From Prorocentrum cordatum (lineage: Eukaryota > Sar > Dinophyceae > Prorocentrales > Prorocentraceae), in the NCBI GenBank assembly GCA_963575745.1, contig CAUYUJ010014194.1, positions 880,001 through 944,000 of the forward strand: a DNA stretch of 64,000 nt. The letters run 5' to 3'. Each line of letters opens with the position of its first letter. The stretch's first letter is position 1. The position numbers were made by a program, and so were the translations under genes. Under the pieces are notes generated by a model that saw nothing but the letters and a program-made list of their open reading frames with translations, made no database searches and was not told where the DNA came from. Positions 19,701 through 31,974 of this stretch are shown here, in pieces.

Positions 19701-21712
19701 TTCAATCCGCCTGCGAGCGAAACCGCAACCGGACGACACATTTCAACCCGCCCGCGCGCGCAACCACAACTGCAACTGGGCGACGCAGTTCAGCCAGTCC
19801 GCGCGCGCAACCGCGACCGCAACTAGACGACGCACTTGAACCCGCCCGCGCAACCGCAAACGCAACCGCAACCGAGCGACACATTTCAACACGCCGGCGC
19901 AACAGCAACCCAAACCGCAACTGGGCGACACATTTCACCCAACCCGCGCGCGAAACCACAACTGCAACTGGGCGACGCATTTAGGGGGCCACATGCGAAC
20001 CCTACCCCTGCCCCCCACGACTTCTGAGGGGGAGGGTGGGGTTCACTTCATTCAGGGGCTCCCGAGCGAAATGAACCCCACCCTCCCCCTCAGAAATCGT
20101 TGGGGTAGGGGTAGGGTTCGCATGTGGCCCCCTAGCATTTCAACCCGCCCGCGCGCAGCCGCGACCGCAACTGGGCGACACACTTCAACCCGCCCGCGTA
20201 ACCGCGACCGAAACTGCAACCGCGCGACACAATTCAATCCGCCCCGGCAACCGCAACCGCAACCGCAACTGGGCGACACATTTCACCACGCCCGCGCGCG
20301 CAACCGCAACCGCAAATGGGCGACACACTTCAACCAACCCGCGCGCGGAACCGCAACCGCAACTGGGCGACACATTTCAACCCGCCAACGCAGCCGCAAC
20401 CGCAACCGCAACCGGGGGACACATTTCAACCTGCCAACGCAACAACAATCCCAACCGCAACCGGGCGACACATTTCAACCCGCCCGCGCAACCGCAATCA
20501 CAACCGCAACCGGGCGACACATTTCAACAACCCGCCCGCGCAACCGCAACCGCAACCGCAACCGGGTGACATATTTCAACCCGCCCGCACAACCGCAACC
20601 GCAACTGCAACTGGGCGACACGTTTCAACCCGCCCCCGCGCGCAACCGCAACCGCAACTGGGCGACGCACCTTATCCCGCCAATGTGCGCAACCGCAACC
20701 GCAACAAGGCGACACATTCCAACCCGCCCGCGCGCGCAACCACAATTTTAACTTGGCGACACATATCACCACGCCCGCGCGACCGCAACCGCAACCGCAA
20801 CTGGGCGACACATTTCAACCCGCCCGCGCAACCGCAACCGCAACCGCAACCAAACGACACATTTCAACCAACCCGCGCGCGCAACCTCAACCGCAACCAA
20901 GCGAGACATTTCAACCCGCCCGCGCAACCGCAACCGCAGAACACACAATTCAACCCGCCCGCGCAACCGCAACCGCAACCGGGTGACATCTTTCAACCCG
21001 CCCGCGCAACCGCAACCGCAACCGCAACTGGGCGACACATTTCAACCCGCCCGCATAACCGCAACCGCAAACGCAACTGGGCGACACACTTCAACACGCC
21101 CGCGCGCGCAACCGCAACCGCATCCAAACGACACATTTCAACACGCCCGCGCAACCGCAACTGCAACCGCAACTGGGCGACACATTTCAACCCGCCTGCG
21201 CAACCGCAACCGCAATCGCAACAGGGCGACACAATTCAACTCGCCCGCGCAACCGCAACCGCAACCGCAACCAAACGATACATTTCAACCAGCCCGCGCG
21301 CGCAACCTCAACCGCAACCAAACGACACATTTCAACCCGCCCGCGCGCACAACCTCAACCGCAACCAAACGGCACATTTCAACCCGCCCGCGCGCACAAC
21401 CGTAACCGCAATCGCAACCGGGCGACACATTTCAACCCAGCCACGCAACCGCAATCGCAACCAGGCGGCATAATTCACCCTGCCCGCGCACCGCAGCCGC
21501 AACCGCAACCAAACGACACATTTCAACCTGCCCGCGCAACCGCAACCGCAACTGGGCGACAAATTTCAACCCAGCTGCGCAACCGCAACCGCAAAAGGGC
21601 GGCACAATTCAACCCGCCCGCGCAAACGCAACCGCAACTGCAACCGGACGACACATTTCAACCCGCCCGCGCGCGCAACCGTAACCGCAACCGGGCGACG
21701 CATTTCACCTCG
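19700..21712 (+). repeat. CAACCGC / GGGCGACACATTTCAACCCG minisatellite
   Basis: About forty units of 40-50 bp. Each is (CAACCG)1-4, CAACTGGGCGACACATTTC and AACCCGCCCGCG, with variable numbers of the inner CAACCG step. Open frames (Asn/Arg, Pro/Gln, His/Ile/Ser repeats) are by-products. Same-family arrays are at 39,935-40,125 and 44,400-44,690. Confidence 0.95.
19982..20134. mobile_element. 153-bp foldback element with 5-bp target duplication
   Basis: Nearly its whole length is an inverted repeat. The left end TAGGGGGCCACATGCGAACC is the exact complement of the right end. The direct repeat GCATT flanks it (19,977-19,981 and 20,135-20,139). Deleting the element plus one GCATT restores a normal minisatellite unit, so it is a genuine insertion. 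It is non-coding and presumably mobilised by a transposase encoded elsewhere. Confidence 0.85.
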
Positions 21713-21774
21713 GGTACACACACACACATCATGGGTCACCTTGCCCTAGTATGCTCCTGCAGAGGATCTGAAGA

Positions 21775-22190
21775 GGAAAGAGGGTGGGATGGAGGAGGGA
21801 TGGAGGGAGGAGGGAGGGAGGAGGGAGGGAGGGAGGGGGGCAGCAGGGAGGGGAGGAGGGAGGGAGGAGGGAGGAGGCAGGAGGGGGGAGGGAGGGAGGG
21901 AGGATCGCGAGGAGAGGAAGAGGAGGAGGAGGAGGAGGGGGAGGAGGAGGAGAGGAAGAGGAGGACGAGAGAGAGAGCGCGAAGAGGAGGATGGGCATGA
22001 TGGCCTGGAGGAGGAGGAGAAGGAGGAGGAGGAGGAGGACGACAACGAGGAGGGAGGTTACGAAGGAGGAGGGGGAGGCAGATGAGGAGGACGAGGGGGA
22101 GGAGGAGGAGGAGGAGGAGGAGGAGGAGGAGGAGGAGGAGGAGGAGGAGGAGGAGGAGGAGGAGGAGGAGGAGGAGGTGGGCGAGGAGAA
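21775..22190. repeat. GGAG/GAGGAG-rich array
   Basis: Imperfect GGAGG repeats to about 21,960, then GAGGAG triplets, densest at about 22,095-22,180. The DNA from there to 22,548 shows no convincing gene. Confidence 0.9.
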
Positions 22191-22548
22191 AGAGGACGAG
22201 GACGCGGCTTTCGGCCGAGACATTGCAGCGGGGAATCCCCGTTCCACGCTGCTGCCTCTGATATTTTTCATCCTGAGCATCGTCCCCCGAAGAGCTCGCC
22301 CAGGCCGGGCCGATCGGGCACGGCCCCGCCAGTCGTCCGGCGCTGCACGGAGGAAGCGGGCCGTGGCCCTGAGATCTGGGCGTGGCATTGTTTTCACACC
22401 AGGCGCTCTCGCTCGCCCAGCTCTGCGGCATTTCTGGCGGATGGTCGGTCTGCTGGGATGCGAAGGCTGCCAAGGGATCTTGGCTTGCGAAGGGCACGGA
22501 CGCGCAGCAGCCAAATGGCTGTGGCTCAGGCCGCGATCCGGCAGCTCA

Positions 22549-22787
22549 ATTCCCACGCGCGTGCACGCACGGCTGGGTCCTCATGCGATCGCATGCAGAG
22601 GACGTCTGCTGGGTCCGCGCGCGGAGGGCCGCCTTTCTGTATCCAGCATCACGAGGGCCGAGCACTGGAGCTCGGTAGCGTAGCCATATGCATGGCTGTA
22701 TGCGGGCCCTTCGCGCGCGGACCCAGCAAAACGTTTTCTGCCTGTGGTCGCATGTGGATCCAACCGTGTGTGCACGCGTGTGGGAAT
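22549..22787. mobile_element. 239-bp imperfect foldback
   Basis: Left arm ATTCCCACGCGCGTGCACGC pairs with GTGCACGCGTGTGGGAAT on the right. Inside, TGCTGGGTCCGCGCGCG pairs with CGCGCGCGGACCCAGCA. The arms are about 100 bp with mismatches around a GAGCTC-centred middle. No target duplication was found. Confidence 0.6.
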
Positions 22788-23129
22788 CCCACCAGCCCTT
22801 TAGGGCGTAGGTTGTCTAGGGTGTTGTGCCTTCCATCTGCCCCTCTTCCCCTTCGGGGAGGGGTGTATCACTGTTCCCTATGAATATACACCCCCTCCCC
22901 CACCCGGCCGGCGGCCAACCCGGAACCATGCCGAACCCATGCGGGCCACCCCCCCCCCACCATCCCACTCAAAAAACAATGCAAAACGCACTCTGCCTCC
23001 ACATTTGGAGCATGCGCTGCCAACCCGATGCGGCCACTCCCCGCCATCCCTGCCAACAAACTTTACAAAGGACACTTTGGGGCCGGCATGTTTCCCGATG
23101 TGTGCGGGCACGTGCGCAGGCGCACCTGA

Positions 23130-23320
23130 CGCACTCTGCACGTGCCCTGAACGTGGCTCACCTGGCGCGGCTGGAGCGTTCGGCACACCTGGCGCACTCG
23201 GAGCACGTGGCGCATCTGGCGCACCAGGCGTGCCTGGCACGCTCGGGCCCCAGGGGTGCCTGGCGCGTGTGGCGCCCGTGGCACGCGTGGCGCGCCAGGC
23301 CCAAGCGTCGCGCACCTGGC
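23130..23320. repeat. GGCGCACCTGGCGCAC-type repeat
   Basis: Degenerate 12-16-bp units rich in GGCGC, CACCTGG and GGCGCAC. The flanking 22,860-23,130 and 23,320-23,490 show no gene. Confidence 0.6.
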
Positions 23321-23489
23321 GTCGGCTTTGGTTCCCAGTAGTTGTCCATCCAACGACGACCGCTGAACATGCTCAAGCTCGGGTGTTATTTATGCGTTGG
23401 GAGGGCAGGTGGGGGTGAGCTAGACGGCTTGCGGACGGGTGGGTGGTTTGACACCTCCCCCTAACCCCTCCCCTGGACCTGAACGGGGC

Positions 23490-23870
23490 CCCCCGCGAGG
23501 GGTTGGAGCGTCCAAGATGGCCCAAGATGGCTTCAAGAGCGCCTTGGAGAGCCCAAGATGGGCTCCAAACGGCTCAAGATATCCAAAGATGCCTCAAGAT
23601 GGCTCCCAATATGCTCCAAGAGGCCCCAAGACCGCTTCAAGACGGCTCCAAGTGGCCAAAGAGCTCCACAAGGAGGCCCCGAAGAGGCCAAACTCATTCC
23701 CAAACCTGGCGGAACTCAATGGTGCTTGCTTTCTCGCCATTTCGCTGCCGAGGGCCTTCCGAGGCCCCAAGATGACACCAAGAGGGCCCTATGGGGGGCC
23801 CAACAGGGGCCCGAGAGAGCCCCAAGACGGCCCCAAGAGCGCCCCAAGAGAGGTCAAACATCGATGTTAG
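23490..23870 (-). repeat. CCAAGA/GGCC repeat (GGCC/TCTTGG family)
   Basis: Reverse orientation of the family at 2.05-3.46 kb, with CCAAGATGGCC-type steps. Confidence 0.65.
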
Positions 23871-24058
23871 GCACTCTGGAATGGCGAGGGTATTTGAGGA
23901 CCCCCCCTTTTTTGATCGATGTCCTCCAAATTGGCCCGAGGAGCGGCCTCGCCGCCCCGCTCCCCCGACCAGCTCTGTCTTGGCCCGAGATCATCAACTC
24001 TCAGATGTTGAAGGGAGGGTATGCTTTCGTAACTATCTGAGGCACGGGGCTAGGTATC

Positions 24059-24273
24059 TACGGTAGGTTCGTGCGGCGTCGGCGCGCGCAAAGGTTCGTG
24101 ACACCGCGTCGATCATTTAATTTTGAATCGATCGCGGCCCCGATCGTTCAAGGTTCAATTCCGTCGGGCCCAATGGCGTTATCGTGTCCCTCGGTGCTTC
24201 CGCGTCGCAGAATTCAACCTTGAACTCCTTCGCCAGCGTCGCCAGCGCGCCAACGCCGCGCGAACCTACCGTA
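24059..24273. mobile_element. Foldback element family A, copy 4
   Basis: Starts TACGGTAGGTTCGTG and ends CGCGAACCTACCGTA. It keeps the CACCGCG step and the two CAACCTTGAAC-type centres, now diverged. It lies 19 kb from the other copies with unrelated flanks, which supports dispersal. Confidence 0.65.
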
Positions 24274-25125
24274 AACTTTCGGAGGTCCGCGCGAACCCCT
24301 CTGGTCGGCGCTGGACCCCTCCCCCCGGCACCCCCGGCGGTGCCTCGGGCACAGCCCCATTGGCGCGCTTCGCTCGCCAGGGACGGGGCGTGGGGAGGAG
24401 GGGCCCTGCAATGACCCGCGGGGAGGGGGGCCCAACGCGGACCCCCGAGAGTTGGTCGGTTCCGCCTCTCGTCTCTCGGACACCAGCGCGGATCATCGGA
24501 TCCATCGAATTACCGAGAGCCCTGGCACCGACTCTGACCACAATATTGGTGTTCTCCTCCTGCTCCCCCATCCTCCTCCCTCCTCTACCTCCTCCCGCCC
24601 CATTATCCTGCTCGGACCTCCTCCTGTATCCTGCCTCCTCTTACCTCCTTCTACTCCTCCTATTACCTCATCAAACCTCGCGCCTGCCCTTCTTACATAT
24701 ATCGGGGATGGACAGACCCACCCCCCTTTAGTAAAACGTGGTTTAGTGAAAACGACCTGAGGCCCAAACCTGGCGGGCGCAAGCCTGGAAAACAACGGCC
24801 ACGGCGCCCTCTCGAAAACCGAAAACGGACAATTCACTAATCGACGTGTCACTGTTGGGGGTTCTGTCCACCCCCGAATAGAATTGTACACTCGTGATAC
24901 TCTGGCACCTAGCCAGCCGATGGCACGCCGATCCGCCGATCTGGCCTCAGTGCCGCTCCCAGTCCCCTTGAGAGTGGAACTCCCACGTGCACGCAGCGCA
25001 CATCTGGCGCACCGCCGGTTGGCCGACGCGCGAGCGGGCGAGACCGCCCTTTTGTCGCCTCAGCATCGCACAGATCTCGCCTGATTGTGGCGCTCCCGCC
25101 TCGGCGCGGCTCATATCTCTCACTC

Positions 25126-25209
25126 GCCCAATCGTTGGAAGATTTTTTTTTGTTTTTTCCAACGATTGGGCTAACGATTGAACGATTGATAGCCCAATCG
25201 TTGGAAGAT
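25126..25209. repeat. Three-part GCCCAATCGTTGGAA repeat
   Basis: GCCCAATCGTTGGAAGAT occurs at 25,126-25,143 and 25,192-25,209. The inverted copy of the 15-bp core lies between them (25,157-25,171), separated by a T-rich spacer and further CGATTG motifs. It can form either of two hairpins. Confidence 0.8.
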
Positions 25210-25210
25210 G

Positions 25211-25600
25211 CTTCCAGAACCGAACCGAACCGCCCGAACAGAACCGGGCCGAACCGAACCGGGGCGAACTGGTCTTTTCCCAACGCAGAGCTCACCGAAC
25301 TGGCCGTTCCGACACTCGAACCGAATCGAACTGGCTTCGAATCTGATCCTGAACTGGGCCGAACCTCCTTCCGAACTGGACCGAACCGGACCGAACCAGA
25401 CGACGACGAGTACAACGAATGCGACGAGCACGACGAGCACGGCGAATAGGACGAGTACGACGACGCGTACGACGAGCACGACGAACACAGCGAGTGCGAC
25501 GACGCGTACGACGAGTACGGAAAGTACGACCAGTGCGACGACGAATGCAACGAGAACGACGGGCACCACGAGCACCACAAAATACGATGAGCGCGGCCTG
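25211..25600. repeat. GAACCG and ACGACGAG low-complexity tracts
   Basis: CCGAACCGAA-type pentamer repeats to about 25,400, then ACGACGAGTACGACGAGCAC-type triplet mixtures to about 25,590. Confidence 0.85.
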
Positions 25601-25637
25601 AGCCTTCGCGGGCCCTCCCTCCCCAGATCCCCGACGT

Positions 25638-25810
25638 CATGATTTTTTCCATAACGTCGAACCCGAAAGGTCTCGACTCATGCCCTGGGACCGGTTTTTC
25701 ATCCTGAGTCGTGTTTCGACGGCCGCGAAGCCCAGTAAGGGTCCCCAAAGGCCGAAACAAAGCGAAAAACCGCCCGTCACTACTTTTTCCTGACTCGAGG
25801 GGGTCTGGGT
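25638..25810 (+). repeat. Dispersed repeat family D, good copy
   Basis: ATGATTTTTTCCATAACGTC, AAGGTCTCGACTCATGCCC, GGTTTTTCATCCTGAGTCGT, GTTTCGACGGCC and AGGCCGAAA. Same order as 19,138-19,270, but longer. Confidence 0.55.
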
Positions 25811-25904
25811 CGGGTGCACCCATATGGTGACCCCGCTCCAGTGCCCCCCTCGGGCGCCCCCCCCAGCGTCCCGCGCCCCTCCCCCTGGCCCGCACCGAAC
25901 CTGA

Positions 25905-26470
25905 CCCTCAACGACGACGACGACGATGACGACGACGATGGCCATGACGATGATGCTGACGAGGGTCGTCCCCAGTCAGGGACCACCCCCAGTCCTCAGA
26001 CCCCATCCACGGACCTGGGGCAGGCGCCTCTCGCCGCCAGCGGCCAGCCGCCGGCGACGACGACTGCTGACGCCAGGCGGCGTGTGGGCGCATCCGCTTG
26101 GCCATCTGGCTGGCCGAGCTCGCCACATACGAACCACCCGAAATCCTCCTCCTCCTCCTCCTCTTCCTCCTCTTCCTCCCTTCCTCCTCCTCCTCCTCCT
26201 CCTCCTCCTTCTCCTCCTCCTCCTCCTCCTCCTCCCCCTCCTCCTTCCCGCCCCTCCCCCCTCCTCCCCGTTCGGGTGCCCCCCTCGACGGCCCCCTTCG
26301 GCGGCCTCCTCCCTCCTCCCCCTTCGGGGCCCGCACCGAACCGGACCATAGAGGATGATGACGATGACAATGGGAATGACGATGATAGCGATGACGATGG
26401 CGGCGACGACAACGATGACGATGATCATGACGATGGTGCTGACGAGGGCCCCCCGTCGAGGATCTCAGAC
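25905..26470. repeat. GAC/GAT and CTC triplet tracts
   Basis: GACGAC/GATGAC near 25,905-25,960, a CTC array at about 26,148-26,260, and GATGAC again near 26,350-26,450. The sequence to 26,700 continues CGG/GAC-rich. No credible protein. Confidence 0.85.
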
Positions 26471-26835
26471 CCTCCGACGACTGACGACCGACGGCGAGGG
26501 CGGAGACGGCGGCGGCGGCGGCCAGGACGAGGACGAGGCAGCGAGGCAGAGGACGGCGACGGCGACGGGGGCGACGGGGGCGACGACGAGGACGATGACG
26601 AGGCGGCGAGGCGCCGTTGGGGGCGGGGCCGCGCGTGTGGGCGACTTGTCGCCCGCACCCAAAAGCTCCGTGCAGAGTTCGCCTGAGAGGGTGGCTCCCG
26701 CGTGGGCGCGGCGCGCAATGATTCTGCTCACCGAGTCGCATGAAAGCCTCAGCGGCAGCGGAGCCGCGCGAGAGCGGGCGAAATGCCGTCGTCGCCCAAG
26801 CGCCTCACATTGTGCGCGTGAGAGTTGCAGTGTTT

Positions 26836-26916
26836 CGGGGGCCCCCGAGCGAAGTGAACCCCGCCCTCCCCCTCAGAAATCATAGGGGGTAGGGGTAGGG
26901 TTCGCATGTGGCCCCG
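26836..26916. mobile_element. Half-copy of the 153-bp foldback
   Basis: Matches the right half of 19,982-20,134: CCCGAGCGAARTGAACCCC, CCTCCCCCTCAGAAATC, GGGTAGGGGTAGGGTTCGCA, TGTGGCCCC. The left arm is missing, and the breakpoint sits at a perfect palindrome, TCGGGGGCCCCCGA. Confidence 0.75.
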
Positions 26917-27319
26917 CTTGTGCTTACAGGCCCGGCGCATGCTTCATCTTCGCCGCGATCACCGTGAAATTCCCCGCCCGCCGCCGCGATCAGCGGGCGC
27001 GAAGGCGCTTGCGCCCGCGCGAGGGCTCCCTCCCCACGGCCCGGCGAGGGGAGATCGTGGGCCGCGCCCGGCGGTGCGTCCCCGTCGCCGACGCGTCGAC
27101 GACGACGACCACCACAACCACCCCCACCCCCACCACCACCACGACTGAATGCTGCTCTCGCCCTGGCGCCTCCCATGGACACTCGGAAGCCCCGCTCCCG
27201 CCCGTCGCGGCCCGCGCTCGTGGACGCGCGCCCGGTCGTCGCCAGCGGGGCCGCGCGCGAGCGCCTTCCGTTCGCGCTCGCGTCAAACCGTGCCACCGTT
27301 GATTCGTACACCCTGCGAA

Positions 27320-27468
27320 ATGCTTAAGAAATCATGGGTTAAGAAATTCATAGTCTCAGAACTTGAATAAAAAGCAATTGTTTTTTTTTTTTTTTTAATC
27401 TTAGGATTTACATTAAAACATTAAGAATCATCGAGACTCTGGCCGAAAACTTGGGTTTTCTTAAGCAT
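27320..27468. mobile_element. AT-rich 149-bp inverted-repeat element
   Basis: ATGCTTAAGAAA at the left end is complementary to TTTCTTAAGCAT at the right. The interior is far more AT-rich than its surroundings and has a long T run near 27,380-27,398. No coding capacity and no clear target duplication. MITE-like, or a relic of foreign DNA. Confidence 0.45.
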
Positions 27469-27607
27469 CGCCTAAGGTGTATGCTGTGGGAGGGCAGGCG
27501 GGAATGGGCGGACCCCGCTGGCTCGCGCGACCTCGCCAGCTTGACCTATACGGCCGGCTCCGCCTCCGTTGGCATATCCTCCTGCCCGCTCCTCCCCTGA
27601 GCTCCGA

Positions 27608-27740
27608 TGCCGTGATCTCTGCCACACGGGGCCCCCCGGAAGTCTCGACCCGTGCCCCAAAGGACCGCTTGGTCTTCCTCCGGCGCCCTTTTGTCGATGG
27701 TCCCCGGGGGCCTGGCGAGGGCCTCCGGAGGCCGACAACC
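27608..27740 (+). repeat. Dispersed repeat family D, diverged
   Basis: CGTGATCTCTGCCACACGGG, GCCCCCCGGAAGTCTCGACC and TTTTGTCGATGGTCCCCGGG follow the family order. Confidence 0.4.
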
Positions 27741-27744
27741 GGGA

Positions 27745-27870
27745 AGACCGAGAGGTACCACTACCTGGACCTCTCCCGGGGTGCGGTCTGCACAGGATTC
27801 CGAGCCGAATCCGGCGGTGGCGACGAGAGACTCCAAGGGGGCCAGAAGAGGGAAACCGAGGGAACGGTAC
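27745..27870 (-). repeat. Dispersed repeat family R2, copy 1
   Basis: On the minus strand it contains GTCGCCACCGCCGGATTCG, CTCGGAATCCTG and CACCCCGGGAGAGGTCC, matching 28,487-28,625 (plus), 49,320-49,440 (minus) and 58,765-58,870 (minus). Confidence 0.55.
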
Positions 27871-27965
27871 AGGTATGGGTACTCTCTCTTCCTCCTCGGG
27901 AAAGCGCCACAGCAACGCCGCCCTGATCTCTTCGATACGGTGGATCTCTCGGGGCCGTCGTCCCC

Positions 27966-28130
27966 CTCCTCCTCGTCATCCTCCTCCTCCTCCTCCTCCT
28001 CCTCCTCCTCCTCCTCCTCCTCCGCCTCCGCCTCCTCCTCCTCCGCCTCCGCCTCCTCCTCCTCCTCCTCCTCCTCCTCCTCCTTCTACCCCTCCTTCTC
28101 CTCCTCCTCCTCCTCCGCCTCCTCCCCACC
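27966..28130. repeat. CTC/CCTCCG triplet array
   Basis: (CTC)n with CCTCCG interruptions. It reads poly-Glu/Ala on the minus strand. Confidence 0.95.
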
Positions 28131-28291
28131 TGCGGCCTCCCACAGCCGCGTCTGGTCGGCTCTCGGCAGCCGCGAGAACGGGCCCGTGCAGCCCCTCTGC
28201 AGGAAGACGGCCTGCCGGAAGGAGCTCATCACCTCGGCTGGCCGGCGGGCCGAGGGGCGGCCCGAGGCTAGGCACTGGGGCAGCGGGTCCC
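28092..28291 (-). CDS. Candidate exon ending in poly-Glu, function unknown
   Basis: Starts just after a GGGGGCAG|GGG acceptor-like site on the minus strand and reads DPLPQCLASGRPSARRPAEV, MSSFRQAVFLQRGCTGPF, SRLPRADQTRLWEAAGG and an acidic run into the triplet array. The mixed hydrophobic/charged sequence is unlike repeat translation. A TAG occurs inside the acidic run. No family recognised. Confidence 0.35.
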
Positions 28292-28486
28292 CTGCCCCCT
28301 CTCCTCCTTCACGAACTCCTGTGTGCACCCTCGGCCAACGCATACGTTCACAAATGAGGGTCGCAAGCGCACCTCCACCGTACTTACATCGCAACCCAGC
28401 GCACCAGTCGAGCTCCTCAATCCTCACTCCTCACTCGGCACTCCTCCCCTCCCCAAGAACAGGAAACCAAATAGCCATGCTGCCAT

Positions 28487-28625
28487 CATTTCCCTCGTTT
28501 TCCCGCTTCGGGGGCCTCCTGGGAGGCCCCCGTCGCCACCGCTGGTTTCGCTTCGAAATCCTGGTCAGAGCTCACCCCGGGCGAGGTCCGGGGAGTAGCG
28601 GTATCGGTGCCTTTTGGTTTCCTCC
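28487..28625 (+). repeat. Dispersed repeat family R2, copy 2
   Basis: GGCCCCCGTCGCCACCGCTG, GTTTCGCTTCGAAATCCTGG, CACCCCGGGCGAGGTCCGGG. It is inverted relative to the copy 750 bp upstream. Confidence 0.55.
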
Positions 28626-28739
28626 TCCACCCCTTCTCCTGATGGGCAACTCCTGCCTGTTGCGCCCACAGGCATGTCCGTTGGCCAGGGCGAGCGCTCC
28701 CTGGATACTGCCTCGCTGCCTCACAGCTTACCACCCTGA

Positions 28740-29103
28740 AGTCTCCAACTGTTGCACGGATGGCGTGGCTCTCCATTTTTCGCCGCGCACATTCGCCATA
28801 AAACCTTGCGACAAATAAACGGATGGAGGCCAGGCCCTTTTCAAAGTGTGTCTCGCCCTGTTGCCGCGCACGATCGCACTAAAAACTTGCAACAATTACA
28901 CGGATGGAGAGGCGGGGTCTTTTTCAAAATGGGGCCCTTGCCTTAGCGCGAGGCACGTTCGTCTTAAAACGCAATGCAGCAAATACAACGATGGAACCTG
29001 GTTGGAATATGGAGCTTTGGCCTGAAACTTCTTAAACAACTGGCACCCGCGTGTAGAATTGTAAAAGAAGTAGCGCGGACAAAACCGGCTCCTTTCAAAA
29101 TGG
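28740..29103 (+). repeat. Tandem repeat of about 80-85 bp
   Basis: Four or five diverged units, each with a GCGCAC-ATTCG/CGATCG step, TAAAACTTGCAACAA, ACGGATGGAG and TTTTTCAAAATGGG. The last unit runs directly into the GTA array. Confidence 0.7.
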
Positions 29104-31240
<2,137 letters not shown>

Positions 31241-31372
31241 TAGTAGTAGTAGTCGTCGTAATCGTAGTTGCAATAAAAGAAGAAGACGAATACTAATAAG
31301 AACGGCCATGACATCTGGAAGCCGTCTTGACCAGGCCATTGTATCGACACACTCCTACGGTTGAGAGCTTTT

Positions 31373-31557
31373 GCTTCGCGTATTGCAGTGGCGGCCCTGG
31401 CGACACGCTATGCCCTGCCAGCGGTTAGCGCGTCGCTCCGCTCCGCTGGGCGGGAGGCTGGAAAAATCCCGGGACGTTGACGTTGGGGGACCAGGACGTT
31501 GATAGCGTGTCGCGCCGAAACGCGGTGGACAAAAACTGTCGGAGCAACACGCTAAGC
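31373..31557 (+). mobile_element. 185-bp element family G, copy 1
   Basis: Co-linear with 61,024-61,208. Shared blocks are GCGACACGCTATGCCCT, GTCGCTCCGCTCCGC, GGGCGGGAGGC, GTTGATA and CGTGTCGCGCCGA. Internal GCGACACGCTAT pairs with ATAGCGTGTCGC. The right end GCAACACGCTAAGC is complementary to the left end of the other copy (GCTTAGCGTGTCGC). Confidence 0.6.
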
Positions 31558-31627
31558 GAAAAAAACCTGATCGTATCCGCACACACATACCGTCAATCAT
31601 CACCCCCTAGGCGGCGCGAAGAGCGGG

Positions 31628-31768
31628 GTAGGAGGAGGCGGGGAGATTCCTAAACCAACAAAATGCTTCTCAGAAGGCGCGGGGCTTGCATCTTTAGGCA
31701 AGGCCCGCGAATTCCAAGAAGCAGAAGTGCTTCTAAGAATCCTCATCCCCTCTCCCTACCCCCCTCTA
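31628..31768. mobile_element. AGAAG foldback family B, copy 4
   Basis: TGCTTCTCAGAAGGCGCGGG, a TTTAGGCAAGGCCCGC centre, AGAAGCAGAAGTGCTTCTAA and a CCCTACCCCC edge. Left outer arm diverged (GATTCCTAAACC). Confidence 0.55.
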
Positions 31769-31974
31769 CGCGTGGCCGAACACTGTCAAGCCTCTCCCCC
31801 CCGTGGACGCACCCGACCTTAGGGTACGGCGACGTCGCTGGAACTTAGGCCACCCGGTCGCCACGCGCTGCAGCGCCCCGGCGCCTCCGAAGGGCGTCAG
31901 CCCGGCCTCCGCGGGGGCTCCCGAGGCTCAGGGATCGAGGTGGCTCGCTTCGAGGAGGGAGCAGCACCACCTCC

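Noticed and set aside
19700-21712. CRISPR-like array
   Set aside because: Units are minisatellite repeats of variable length with no distinct unique spacers, and no cas genes are present.
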